Below are positions 1-7,507 of a stretch of DNA of 34,765 nucleotides, piece by piece; position 1 is the first letter of the stretch; each line of letters opens with the position of its first letter. A program made the position numbers and the translations under genes. Source of the DNA: an uncultured Spirochaetia bacterium (GTDB taxonomy: Bacteria > Spirochaetota > Brachyspiria > Brachyspirales > Brachyspiraceae); contig CAMQVF010000012.1 in NCBI GenBank assembly GCA_947038115.1, forward strand, positions 1-34,765, in the 5' to 3' direction. The notes below the pieces were generated by a model. It was not told the origin of the DNA. It worked only from the letters and a program-made list of their open reading frames with translations, and ran no database searches.

Positions 1-801
1 GTAGAAATATCTAACTTCATGAACAAAGAAATGATAATTGGTCATCCTGCCGATTGTATTTATAGTACTTATAATAAAATGATAGAAACTAAATCTGAAT
101 ATCTCATTATTATTGAAAATGAAATTAATATAGGCATTATAAATATTTATGAATTATTCAATAGCTTATATAAAAGCAAAGCCTTAAACACAGAATCTGA
201 ATTAAATACAATTGAAAGCTCTTGTAAACAACTTACAAAAGATAATCAAATAGAATATCTTGAAGAAAAACTTAAAATTCTCTACTCTGAAACAATAACA
301 GACCCACTTACTGGGCTTTTCAATATAAGATATTTTAATAGAAGAATTGAAGGTGAAGTTGAACGTGTAAATCGATATAAAGAAAAAATGAGTATTTTAT
401 TTATCGACTTAGACTGTTTTAAAAAAGTAAATGACACTTATGGGCATGAATTTGGAAACATAGTTCTTGCAAGAATTTCTAGATTACTTAAAAACTCGGA
501 GAACTCTCCTGATTATATACTTAGAAAAAGTGATATTGCCGTTCGCTATGGTGGAGAAGAATTCGTTATAATACTTCCTTCAACATCAAAAGAGCAAGCT
601 AGTAATTTAGCTGAAAGAGTAAGGATGAGCGTAGAAAATACAAATATACCATATAGAAATGAAGTGATAAATGTAACTGTGAGTATTGGCGTTTCCGAAT
701 TCTCAGAAGGTAGTAAAAGCATATCAGAATCGATTAAGCAAGCAGATGAAGCAATGTATCAAGCTAAAACGAATGGTAGAAATTGTATAGTTGTAGTCTA
801 G
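1..801 (+). CDS. GGDEF diguanylate cyclase (5' end outside window)
   Basis: Makes cyclic di-GMP from two GTP. The frame is open from base 1 with no upstream stop, so the true start lies outside the window; the first internal ATG is at 19. Counting from that ATG, the GGDEF domain covers about residues 90-260. It has the active-site GGEEF at 178-182, a DPLTGLFN-type domain start, and an intact inhibitory I-site RKSD at 169-172, exactly five residues before GGEEF. It should therefore be catalytically active and feedback-inhibited by its product. The part before the GGDEF domain (about residues 1-50) resembles the second half of a CBS domain, which is inference; a short coiled-coil-like stretch (about 55-90) links it to GGDEF. 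It converges on the next gene, and the two stop codons share the palindrome CTAG at 798-801. The GGDEF call is secure; the input signal is unknown. Confidence 0.93.
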   Translation, partial: VEISNFMNKEMIIGHPADCIYSTYNKMIETKSEYLIIIENEINIGIINIYELFNSLYKSKALNTESELNTIESSCKQLTKDNQIEYLEEKLKILYSETITDPLTGLFNIRYFNRRIEGEVERVNRYKEKMSILFIDLDCFKKVNDTYGHEFGNIVLARISRLLKNSENSPDYILRKSDIAVRYGGEEFVIILPSTSKEQASNLAERVRMSVENTNIPYRNEVINVTVSIGVSEFSEGSKSISESIKQADEAMYQAKTNGRNCIVVV

Positions 802-1646
802 CTTATAATATCTTCATAAATCTCTTTCGAAGTTTTATAATACTCCAAAGCTTTATCATAATTACCGTCTATATATTCTAAATTACCTAGATGATAATAA
901 GAGCTATAATCAGGCTCAGCTGCTACTTTCGACATATATTCTCGTTTCGATTTTGCTATATCATCATAATTATCAGCAAGCGATACTTCTCTTAATTTTT
1001 TCAAATAAGAAAGATCTTCACTTGAAGGATAAAGTTCTAATGCTAGCAAATACATATCTTCAGCTTCTTGATATTGTTTAAGCGAATGCAAGCAAGACGC
1101 GTAACTATAACAAGAGTTATGATCAAGCATTTTATTTGTAAATAGAACATTATAAAAAACAATAGCTTCTTTATAGTTCTCATTTTTCACATTATAACTC
1201 GCCAAAAATAATAAAATATCCTTATCGACATTAAATAAATCTAAAGTATACTTGGCAATATTTAATGCTCTATCAATTAAGTTTAAATCTATCGCCATAT
1301 TAAAAGCTTTTTTATAAACTTCTAAATTTTTATTTTTACCATCGAAAAGAGAAAATGCTTTTTCATAATGTGTTATTGCTTCCAAATTTTCTTTTTCAGT
1401 GCAAGCAATATCTGCAAGTATAAAATACACTTCATCGGTGCTCGATACATCAGCAATAGTCGCTAGAAGTATTTTTGCATATTTATGAACTTTCGCATCA
1501 TAAAGACTTTGAGCCATATTAATATAAAAATGTATGTCTAAATCAGATGCAAGCCTTATACTATGCTTTAAAGCTTCAATAGCTTCCTCGTATTGACCTT
1601 TTTTTATAAGCTCTTCTGCTAAACTATTCAATTTATTTAATTTCAT
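798..1646 (-). CDS. TPR repeat protein
   Basis: A 282-residue soluble protein made almost entirely of tetratricopeptide-like helical pairs. Examples are the N-terminal repeat with the phrase GQYEEAIEALKHSIRLA and the C-terminal repeat with GNLEYIDGNYDKALEYYKTS. No signal peptide, membrane segment or catalytic domain is visible, so a cytoplasmic protein-protein scaffold is the likely role; the partner cannot be read from sequence. The ATG is preceded by AAGGA at good spacing, which supports this start. It lies downstream of the LamG/FN3 gene on the same strand with a gap of about 50 bases, so the two may be co-transcribed. It ends head-on against the diguanylate cyclase with a 4-base overlap. 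Confidence 0.85.
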   Translation of the reverse strand: MKLNKLNSLAEELIKKGQYEEAIEALKHSIRLASDLDIHFYINMAQSLYDAKVHKYAKILLATIADVSSTDEVYFILADIACTEKENLEAITHYEKAFSLFDGKNKNLEVYKKAFNMAIDLNLIDRALNIAKYTLDLFNVDKDILLFLASYNVKNENYKEAIVFYNVLFTNKMLDHNSCYSYASCLHSLKQYQEAEDMYLLALELYPSSEDLSYLKKLREVSLADNYDDIAKSKREYMSKVAAEPDYSSYYHLGNLEYIDGNYDKALEYYKTSKEIYEDIIS

Positions 1647-1695
1647 AATATAATTCCTTCAATTAGATTAACACATATAATGTATTATCCTAATT

Positions 1696-3132
1696 CTATT
1701 TTGCTGTTGGTCTAGCGTAAATTTCCCCAGAAAATTCACTTTCTAAATCTTCGCTCAAAGCTCCAAATGAAGTTATATTAAAATAATAAAGTTTACCATT
1801 TTCAAGATTATCTATAACACACTTTTTTTCGTTTCCAACAATAATAGGCACGTCATTAAACTCATTATATACCCCGGGTTTTGTCGAGTAATAAATTTTA
1901 TACCCAGCAGCACTATTATTATGCACACTCTCCCAAGTGAGTTCAACTGCCCCATTCATAGGACGAACTTTAAAACTCGTAGGCGGTGCTGGCTTTTCTA
2001 GTATATCATAAACTATATTAATAGAATTAAGAATAGGTGTATACTTTCTTGTGGCATCACTTAATAATACCGCTTTAACTTGTATATATTTAAAATTTAA
2101 ATAATTTAAATCTTCCTTCGAGTTTATATGCTTCCACTCTATTCTATTATCACTAGCAAGAAAATATCTCTCAGATGACCTATAGTAAAGCATTACATCT
2201 GTTCCATTATCAGCCAAGGAATCTAAATTAATACTTTCTAAATAAGCATTATCATCATTAATTTTTATAATATCACTGACAATTTCACCAGAAGGGTTAT
2301 AAACAGTCAAATCGAAATTTCTTTTATATTCAGTAATCATGCTAAATGAATCGATAGCCCCTAAAAAACCACCACCCAAGTAAAGTGGCACACTTGTATT
2401 CGCAGGTAAATAAGGCGTGAACACACCGCCATAATTCTGACCCGATGTCGTCACGTAAACTACCTCTTCTTCTAAACCATTCAAGTATTTTACTAAACGA
2501 CCTGTAGTCGCATCAAAACTAACACTATGATGAGACCACTCACCAATTTTTATATAACTACCCTTTTGCATTGCAACATTAATAAAGTCATCACCACGTT
2601 TGAAAAACACACTAAAATCCCAAACAAGTTTACCACCATATATAGTAGCACTTATGCTTGTATTTTTAATTTCTCCATCTTCTCGATATATAGCAATGAA
2701 GTCAAGAACTGTAGCATTTAAATTCTCTTTAAAAGGCTTCAAATAAAATTCTACCGTAAAACTGCCTGAAAAGTTATTATTAAAAAATGTAGCGTTTTCA
2801 GGCACCATATTAATCATAACTCTTGAATCTTGTCTGGAAAGAAATATTGCCTTCCCATTATTCATTCCTTCTACATATTTAATATCATCTGTAAATTCTA
2901 CAATATGACTTCCAGTTTTATCAAGCATATTATCATCAAAGTCAATAAAAATATTATGAAGATAGCTTGGCATAATCGTCGTGTTGTTTAGCATAAATCT
3001 ATTGCTTATCTTACTATTTACAGATTTATAGAAAACTTTATCACTGTCTGTATTAAAAACGTAGACTTCCGCATATAGCGGAAAAATTGCTACTATTTGT
3101 AATGAAATATAAAAAATAATTTTTTTTAACAT
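1696..3132 (-). CDS. Secreted LamG-like / fibronectin type III protein
   Basis: Likely a periplasmic or surface protein. Residues 1-21 form a signal peptide (Lys-Lys, hydrophobic core, cleavage after L-Y-A before E22) with no lipobox cysteine. A central region (about residues 75-270) looks like a concanavalin/LamG-type beta-sandwich: it has the phrase GSFTVEFYLKP, a 'SHHSVSFDATTGRL' strand and a 'YLGGGFLGAIDSFSM' ending, all typical of LamG-like jelly rolls. Residues about 379-475 are a fibronectin type III domain, with PAPPTSFKV at its start, ELTWES, GYKIYYS and YYFNITSFG. The pairing suggests carbohydrate or host-matrix binding, but that is inference. Domain assignment is by eye; FN3 is the surer of the two. 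The start is set by the signal peptide; the ribosome site before it is weak. Confidence 0.8.
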   Translation of the reverse strand: MLKKIIFYISLQIVAIFPLYAEVYVFNTDSDKVFYKSVNSKISNRFMLNNTTIMPSYLHNIFIDFDDNMLDKTGSHIVEFTDDIKYVEGMNNGKAIFLSRQDSRVMINMVPENATFFNNNFSGSFTVEFYLKPFKENLNATVLDFIAIYREDGEIKNTSISATIYGGKLVWDFSVFFKRGDDFINVAMQKGSYIKIGEWSHHSVSFDATTGRLVKYLNGLEEEVVYVTTSGQNYGGVFTPYLPANTSVPLYLGGGFLGAIDSFSMITEYKRNFDLTVYNPSGEIVSDIIKINDDNAYLESINLDSLADNGTDVMLYYRSSERYFLASDNRIEWKHINSKEDLNYLNFKYIQVKAVLLSDATRKYTPILNSINIVYDILEKPAPPTSFKVRPMNGAVELTWESVHNNSAAGYKIYYSTKPGVYNEFNDVPIIVGNEKKCVIDNLENGKLYYFNITSFGALSEDLESEFSGEIYARPTAK

Positions 3133-3319
3133 AAATATCTACCATTTAATTTAAACATAACTCACATAAAATATTCGGATGTTTTCATTAATCTATTAAA
3201 TAAAATTATATTATCTATTCATTTTATCTAATATCTACATAATATTTCTATTTTTTCCCATAATAAGGTTGATATATATAAAAAAATATATTATTTATTA
3301 ATAATTAAGTTTAGAACCC

Positions 3320-3348
3320 TTGACTTTTTATTTGTAAATCAGTATACT
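3320..3348 (+). promoter_or_regulatory. Strong sigma-70-type promoter of the small RNA
   Basis: TTGACT at 3320-3325, an exact 17-base spacer and TATACT at 3343-3348 match the housekeeping consensus at 5/6 and 5/6. The predicted transcription start is about 3352-3356. It resembles the two tRNA promoters in this window (CTTGAC followed by a T-rich spacer), which suggests a constitutively strong unit. No coding sequence follows before the terminator. Confidence 0.8.
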
Positions 3349-3351
3349 ATG

Positions 3352-3434
3352 ACTAGTAAGGTAATTGGTCACAAGCCGATTCCTTTCATAAACCTCCTTA
3401 TCAACCCTGCTTTACCGTAGCAGGGTTACTTTTT
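3352..3434 (+). ncRNA. Small RNA with exposed anti-Shine-Dalgarno motif
   Basis: A predicted transcript of about 83 nt, not recognised as a known family. Hairpin 1 pairs 3358-3368 with 3376-3385 (AAGG, bulged U3362, AAUUGG against CCGAUUCCUU; 10 pairs including one G-U), with loop 3369-3375. Hairpin 2 pairs 3403-3411 with 3419-3427 (AACCCTGCT/AGCAGGGTT, loop 3412-3418) and is followed by T residues, so it is an intrinsic terminator. The roughly 17-nt single-stranded linker contains ACCUCCUU at 3392-3399, identical to the core anti-Shine-Dalgarno sequence of bacterial 16S rRNA. The promoter, terminator and exposed C-rich seed are seen directly; that it is a trans-acting regulator binding mRNA ribosome sites is inference. 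No start codon with a reading frame lies inside on this strand. Confidence 0.65.
3403..3434 (+). terminator. Intrinsic terminator of the small RNA
   Basis: A perfect 9-bp stem (AACCCTGCT with AGCAGGGTT) with a 7-base loop, followed after AC by five T. In the other direction the stem is not followed by a T tract, so termination is on the + strand. Confidence 0.8.
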
Positions 3435-3590
3435 AAATACAGACAATAAATTTCATAAGATGAGCATGTATCAAAATGATTCATATATACAAATTAGCTG
3501 TATAAAAACAAAACACATGCAACTTAAAAATCAATAAAATATTACAAGATATATGTACAAAAAGAAACAAAAGCAACATATATTATAATA

Positions 3591-3619
3591 TTAATTGGCA
3601 CAGTTATTGCATATATAAT
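3591..3619 (+). promoter_or_regulatory. grpE-dnaK promoter with sigma-54-like element
   Basis: TTGGCACAGTTATTGCAT at 3595-3612 fits the sigma-54 consensus (TGGCAC, five bases, TTGCA), with GG at 3597-3598 and GC at 3609-3610 in exact -24/-12 spacing. It would start transcription near 3622, about 27 bases before grpE. The same stretch can be read as a sigma-70 promoter: TATAAT at 3614-3619, a 17-base spacer and a poor -35 (TTAATT, 3591-3596). Sequence alone does not decide between them. The strong ribosome site AAGGAG (3638-3643) follows. Confidence 0.5.
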
Positions 3620-3648
3620 CGTATAGAAATGATATGTAAGGAGAAAAA

Positions 3649-4254
3649 ATGGAAGACACTACTAATAAAGACAATGAAAGTAGCCAAGAAGAAAACGAGG
3701 CTCACAAATGTGGTTGTGGAAGTTGTAGTTGCGAAGATGCTTCTAGCGATGAATCAAGTGATTTAAATGAAGTAGAAAAACTTGAAAATGAAATAGAAGA
3801 ATTAAAAGTAAAAATTAACGACTATGATGAAAAGTATATGAGAGCTTTTGCTGAAAGTGAAAACATTAGAAAGCGTGCTGAAAAAGAAAGACGAGATATT
3901 ATTAAAAATGCTAATAAAACGCTACTGGCTAAATTATTAGGTTTTATGGATAATTTTGAACGTGCAATCGATTCAGTTTCTAAAGATGAAGAAATGCTTA
4001 ATAATGATTTTTATAAAGGCATAGAACTCATAGGTAAAGATTTTAGTAATTTCTTAGAAGAAGCAGGAGTCAAAGAGATTAATGCTTTAGGTGAAGTTTT
4101 TAATCCTAATATACATGAGGCATTGACTGTTGCAGAGGTTGAAGACGAAACAAAGGCTGATACTGTTGTAGAAGTTTTTATAAAAGGTTATACTTTAAAC
4201 GATGACTTGCTTCGAAGTGCTAAAGTCGTTATAGGTAAAACTAAACAAAGTTAG
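3649..4254 (+). CDS. grpE: GrpE nucleotide exchange factor
   Basis: Co-chaperone that releases ADP from DnaK; it acts in the cytosol as a dimer. The body (about residues 40-200) is typical GrpE: a long coiled coil (VEKLENEIEELKVKINDY), then RAFAESENIRKRAEKE, LLGFMDNFERAID, and a C-terminal beta-wing with FNPNIHEAL and VFIKGYTLNDDLLRSAKVVI. The 201-residue length is normal. The odd part is the disordered acidic N-terminus, which carries four cysteines in a CGCGSCSC cluster (C21, C23, C26, C28) after H19; this is not part of the usual GrpE fold and may bind a metal or be redox-active (inference). AAGGAG five bases before the ATG supports the start. It forms an operon with dnaK 37 bases downstream. 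Confidence 0.97.
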   Translation: MEDTTNKDNESSQEENEAHKCGCGSCSCEDASSDESSDLNEVEKLENEIEELKVKINDYDEKYMRAFAESENIRKRAEKERRDIIKNANKTLLAKLLGFMDNFERAIDSVSKDEEMLNNDFYKGIELIGKDFSNFLEEAGVKEINALGEVFNPNIHEALTVAEVEDETKADTVVEVFIKGYTLNDDLLRSAKVVIGKTKQS

Positions 4255-4291
4255 AAAACAACAAATAATCTAAAGTTTAAGGAGAAAAACA

Positions 4292-6196
4292 ATGGGTAAA
4301 GTTATAGGAATAGACTTAGGAACTACAAATAGCTGTGTAGCTGTTATGGAGGCTGGAAAGCCTGTAGTAATTACAAATAGCGAAGGTAACAGAACAACAC
4401 CTTCGATAGTAGCGTTTACAAGTAATGGTGATAAATTGGTAGGACAGCCTGCTAAAAACCAAATTGTAACAAATCCAGAAAATACAATATCTTCAATTAA
4501 GCGTTTTATGGGTAACACTTATTCTGAAGTTGAAAAAGAACGTTCAAGAATGCCCTACACTGTTTTAGAAGACGGTGGTAAAGTGAAAATTAAAACTGTT
4601 GATGGCGATTTCACTCCTCAAGAGATTTCAGCTCGTGTTCTACAAAAAATGAAGCAAACAGCTGAAGAATATTTGGGTGAAACTGTTACAGATGCAATCG
4701 TTACAGTGCCTGCTTATTTTAATGATAGCCAAAGACAAGCAACTAAAGACGCTGGAAGAATTGCTGGGCTTAATGTTTTACGTATAATAAACGAGCCTAC
4801 TGCTGCTGCTTTAGCTTATGGACTTGAAAAGAAAAAAGATGAAAAAATAGCCGTTTATGACTTAGGTGGTGGTACATTCGACATCTCTATACTTGAACTT
4901 GGTGACGGAGTATTTGAAGTTAAAAGTACAAACGGAGACACTCATTTAGGTGGTGATGACTTTGACCATATTATCATCGACTGGCTTACTGCTGAGTTTA
5001 AAAAAGATCAAGGTATCGATTTAAGTAAAGATAAAATGGCTTTACAAAGACTTAAAGAAGCAGCTGAAAAAGCTAAAAAAGAACTTTCAAGCTCACTACA
5101 AACTGATATAAATTTACCGTTTATAACAGCAGATGCATCAGGCCCTAAGCACTTAAATGTATCTTTGACAAGAGCTAAATTTGAAGAATTAGTAAGAAGT
5201 TTGGTAGAGAGAACTCGCATCCCATGTGAAAAAGCTTTGTCTGATGCTGGTCTTTCAATTAGCGATATTGATGAAGTTATACTTGTTGGTGGGTCAACTC
5301 GTATTCCTTTAGTACAAGAAACTGTAAAAGAGCTATTCAAAAAAGAGCCTAATAAAAGTGTAAACCCTGATGAAGCCGTAGCTATTGGTGCTTCTGTACA
5401 AGGTGGTATTATCGGTGGTGATGTTAAAGATGTATTATTACTTGATGTTACTCCACTTTCAATAGGTATCGAAACTGAAGGTTCTATTATGACAGTTTTG
5501 ATTGAACGTAATACTACAATACCTACAAGAAAAAGTCAGGTATTCTCGACAGCGGCTGAAAACCAAACTGCTGTAACTATTAATGTATTACAAGGTGAGC
5601 GTAAAATGGCTTCTGATAACAGACCTTTAGGACGCTTTGACCTTATAGGAATTCCTGCAGCACCAAGAGGAGTGCCACAAATTGAAGTATCATTCGATAT
5701 TGATGCTAATGGTATTGTTCATGTATCAGCTAAAGATTTAGGTACTGGTAAAGAACAAAAAATACGTATCGAATCTTCAAGTGGATTAAGTGAAGCAGAA
5801 ATAAGTAAAATGGTTGAAGATGCTGAGAAACATAGTGAAGAAGATGACAAGAGAAAAGAAGCTGTTGAAGCTAGAAACAATGGAGATCATTTAATTCACC
5901 AAATAGAGAAATCTATAGTTGACTTGGGTGAGAAAGTTGCTGAAAGTGATAAAACTGAAGTTCAATCTAAAATTACCGACTTAAAAGGCGTTTTAGAATC
6001 GGGCGACACTGAAAAAATTAAAGCAGCGACAGAATCACTTTCTAGCGTTTGGGGTAAAATTGCCGAGAAAGCTTATGCACAAGGTGAGGCTGATCCAAAT
6101 CAAGCACAAGCAGAAGAGAAAAAACAATCATCTGAAGCTAATGACAATGTTGTTGATGCTGATTATGAAGTTGTTGAAGACGAAGAGAAAAAATAA
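4292..6196 (+). CDS. dnaK: Chaperone DnaK (Hsp70)
   Basis: ATP-driven cytosolic chaperone that binds exposed hydrophobic peptides, working with GrpE and DnaJ. It is a full-length protein of 634 residues. The nucleotide-binding domain has the phosphate-1 motif IDLGTTNS (6-13), the phosphate-2 motif DLGGGTFD (190-197) and the adenosine motif VGGSTRIP. The interdomain linker VLLLD is at 381-385, followed by the substrate-binding beta domain and a helical lid. The tail is rich in Q/E and ends in an acidic run after [11 protein letters not shown], as in most bacterial DnaK. No key residue appears altered. AAGGAG precedes the ATG. Transcription from the grpE promoter should cover it and stop at the strong terminator just after it, separating it from dnaJ. 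Confidence 0.99.
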   Translation: MGKVIGIDLGTTNSCVAVMEAGKPVVITNSEGNRTTPSIVAFTSNGDKLVGQPAKNQIVTNPENTISSIKRFMGNTYSEVEKERSRMPYTVLEDGGKVKIKTVDGDFTPQEISARVLQKMKQTAEEYLGETVTDAIVTVPAYFNDSQRQATKDAGRIAGLNVLRIINEPTAAALAYGLEKKKDEKIAVYDLGGGTFDISILELGDGVFEVKSTNGDTHLGGDDFDHIIIDWLTAEFKKDQGIDLSKDKMALQRLKEAAEKAKKELSSSLQTDINLPFITADASGPKHLNVSLTRAKFEELVRSLVERTRIPCEKALSDAGLSISDIDEVILVGGSTRIPLVQETVKELFKKEPNKSVNPDEAVAIGASVQGGIIGGDVKDVLLLDVTPLSIGIETEGSIMTVLIERNTTIPTRKSQVFSTAAENQTAVTINVLQGERKMASDNRPLGRFDLIGIPAAPRGVPQIEVSFDIDANGIVHVSAKDLGTGKEQKIRIESSSGLSEAEISKMVEDAEKHSEEDDKRKEAVEARNNGDHLIHQIEKSIVDLGEKVAESDKTEVQSKITDLKGVLESGDTEKIKAATESLSSVWGKIAEKAYAQGEADPNQAQAEEKKQSSEANDNVVDADYEVVEDEEKK

Positions 6197-6224
6197 TATT
6201 TAATAAATAATAATTAAGAAATTT

Positions 6225-6277
6225 TTCAAGTGTATGGTGTTTAAGATAAAACTTAATATCATACGCTTGAATTTTTT
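6225..6277 (+). terminator. Strong terminator after dnaK
   Basis: Left arm 6225-6245 pairs with right arm 6252-6271 over about 20 positions, with a few G-U pairs and one bulge, a short A-rich loop, and six T at 6272-6277. It would end grpE-dnaK transcripts before dnaJ. Confidence 0.9.
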
Positions 6278-6308
6278 ATCAATACAAAAAAAAGCAACAA
6301 TTTATGAT

Positions 6309-6336
6309 TTGTTTTTTTTTATTAATAATATACAAT
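6309..6336 (+). promoter_or_regulatory. Candidate dnaJ promoter
   Basis: TTGTTT at 6309-6314, 16 bases, then TACAAT at 6331-6336. A start near 6343 gives a leader of about 27 bases to the GTG. The terminator upstream makes a separate promoter likely, but the region is A/T-rich and chance matches are easy. No CIRCE repeat is visible. Confidence 0.4.
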
Positions 6337-6369
6337 ACATGAATTATATTTTAGAAAGGATTTAGTATA

Positions 6370-7503
6370 GTGGCTACAAAAAGAGACTATTATGAAGTTT
6401 TAGATATTGCGAAAACGGCTACAGCCGATGAAGTAAAAAAATCTTATAGAAAAATGGCAGTAAAATATCATCCCGATAAAAATCAGGGTAATAAAGAAGC
6501 AGAAGATAAATTTAAAGAGGCTACTGAAGCCTATGAAATACTGTCAGATGCCAACAAACGTGGCAATTATGACAGATTTGGACATCAAGGTGTACACAGC
6601 GACTTTGCCGATGCCTATGGAAGACGTGGCGGATTTAATGCAAGCGACATTGAAGATGTATTCGGTGGCGGTGGCGGCTTCGATGATATATTCAGTTCAT
6701 TATTTGGATTTGGATCATCAAAAAGAGGAGCATCAAGAAGAAAAGGTGCTGACATTCGATATGATATAACTTTAAGCCTTGAAGAAGCTGCAGCTGGAAA
6801 AAAAATGGACATAGATATTTCGAAAAGAGATGTTTGTGATACTTGTTCTGGATCAGGAGCAGCACCCGGAAGCAAGCCTACCACATGTACTACTTGTGGC
6901 GGAGCTGGTCAGGTGAGACGTACACAAGGCTTTTTTAGCATGACTACTACTTGCCCTGCTTGTCATGGCTCTGGAACTATTATAAGTTCACCTTGTAATT
7001 CTTGTCATGGCGAAGGCACTATATCTAAAGCTAAAAAAATATCTGTGAACATTCCTAAAGGTATTGATGATGGCACTCAACTAAGAGTATCTGGCGAAGG
7101 TGAGGCAATAGGTGGTGGAACTGCTGGTGACTTATATCTATTTATTCATGTAAAAGAACATCCTTACTTTGTGCGTGAAGGCGCTAATTTAATAATTGAA
7201 GTTGGTATAAATATTGCACAAGCCGCTTTAGCTGATGTTATTCATATAAAAACATTAGACGGAAAAATTGTCAAATTAAAAATTCCTGCTGGAACTATTA
7301 GTGGGCAAATGTTTAGAATTAAAGATGCTGGCATTAATAATATTGGGCATGGTTCAAGTATGGGCGATTTATATGTAATTGCAAAAATCGATACACCTAA
7401 GTCATTGACTAGTGAAGAGAAAAAACTTTATACTGAACTTAAAAAATTATCTGCTGATAATAATACACCAACACCTAAAAAACCAAAAAGAAATAATTGG
7501 TAA
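6370..7503 (+). CDS. dnaJ: Chaperone DnaJ (Hsp40)
   Basis: Co-chaperone that delivers clients to DnaK and stimulates its ATPase. The J domain (1-70) has the essential HPD at 34-36. A Gly/Phe-rich region (about 70-125) follows. Four complete CxxCxGxG zinc motifs lie at 156-163, 173-180, 195-202 and 209-216. The C-terminal client-binding beta domains come last. Length is 377 residues, so this is a complete type I DnaJ. Translation starts at GTG (6370), supported by AGAAAGGA nine bases upstream and by the usual N-terminus (KRDYYEVL). It sits 173 bases after dnaK beyond a strong terminator, so it probably has its own promoter. It ends 4 bases from the convergent glycosyltransferase gene. Confidence 0.98.
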   Translation: MATKRDYYEVLDIAKTATADEVKKSYRKMAVKYHPDKNQGNKEAEDKFKEATEAYEILSDANKRGNYDRFGHQGVHSDFADAYGRRGGFNASDIEDVFGGGGGFDDIFSSLFGFGSSKRGASRRKGADIRYDITLSLEEAAAGKKMDIDISKRDVCDTCSGSGAAPGSKPTTCTTCGGAGQVRRTQGFFSMTTTCPACHGSGTIISSPCNSCHGEGTISKAKKISVNIPKGIDDGTQLRVSGEGEAIGGGTAGDLYLFIHVKEHPYFVREGANLIIEVGINIAQAALADVIHIKTLDGKIVKLKIPAGTISGQMFRIKDAGINNIGHGSSMGDLYVIAKIDTPKSLTSEEKKLYTELKKLSADNNTPTPKKPKRNNW

Positions 7504-7507
7504 AGTA

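Larger units (their letters stand above)
3133..3648. other. Gene-free interval with small RNA and chaperone promoter
   Basis: This 516-base gap carries no plausible protein gene on either strand. From 3133 to about 3319 it is nearly pure A/T and should contain the unresolved promoter of the minus-strand LamG/FN3 gene. From 3320 to 3434 it holds a complete small-RNA unit (promoter, two hairpins, terminator). From 3435 to 3590 I see nothing structured. From 3591 to 3648 it holds the grpE promoter and ribosome site. The heat-shock CIRCE repeat (TTAGCACTC, nine bases, GAGTGCTAA) is absent. Confidence 0.7.

Noticed and set aside
3374-3397. Minus-strand mini-ORF (MKGIGL) preceded by AAGGAGG opposite the small RNA
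   Set aside because: The spacing between AAGGAGG and ATG is only three bases, the product is six residues, no minus-strand promoter is evident, and the strong promoter and T-tailed hairpin both favour the + strand.
3435-3594. CIRCE or other heat-shock operator upstream of grpE
   Set aside because: No TTAGCACTC/GAGTGCTAA halves are present and no comparable inverted repeat is seen.
5008-5340. Minus-strand open frame of 110 codons inside dnaK
   Set aside because: Shadow of the highly conserved dnaK frame, Ser/Leu-rich as expected of reverse-strand translation.
6284-6320. Second terminator before dnaJ formed by A8 and T9 runs
   Set aside because: The pairing is almost pure A-T with little G/C, weaker than the adjacent clear terminator, and the T run fits as part of the dnaJ promoter region.
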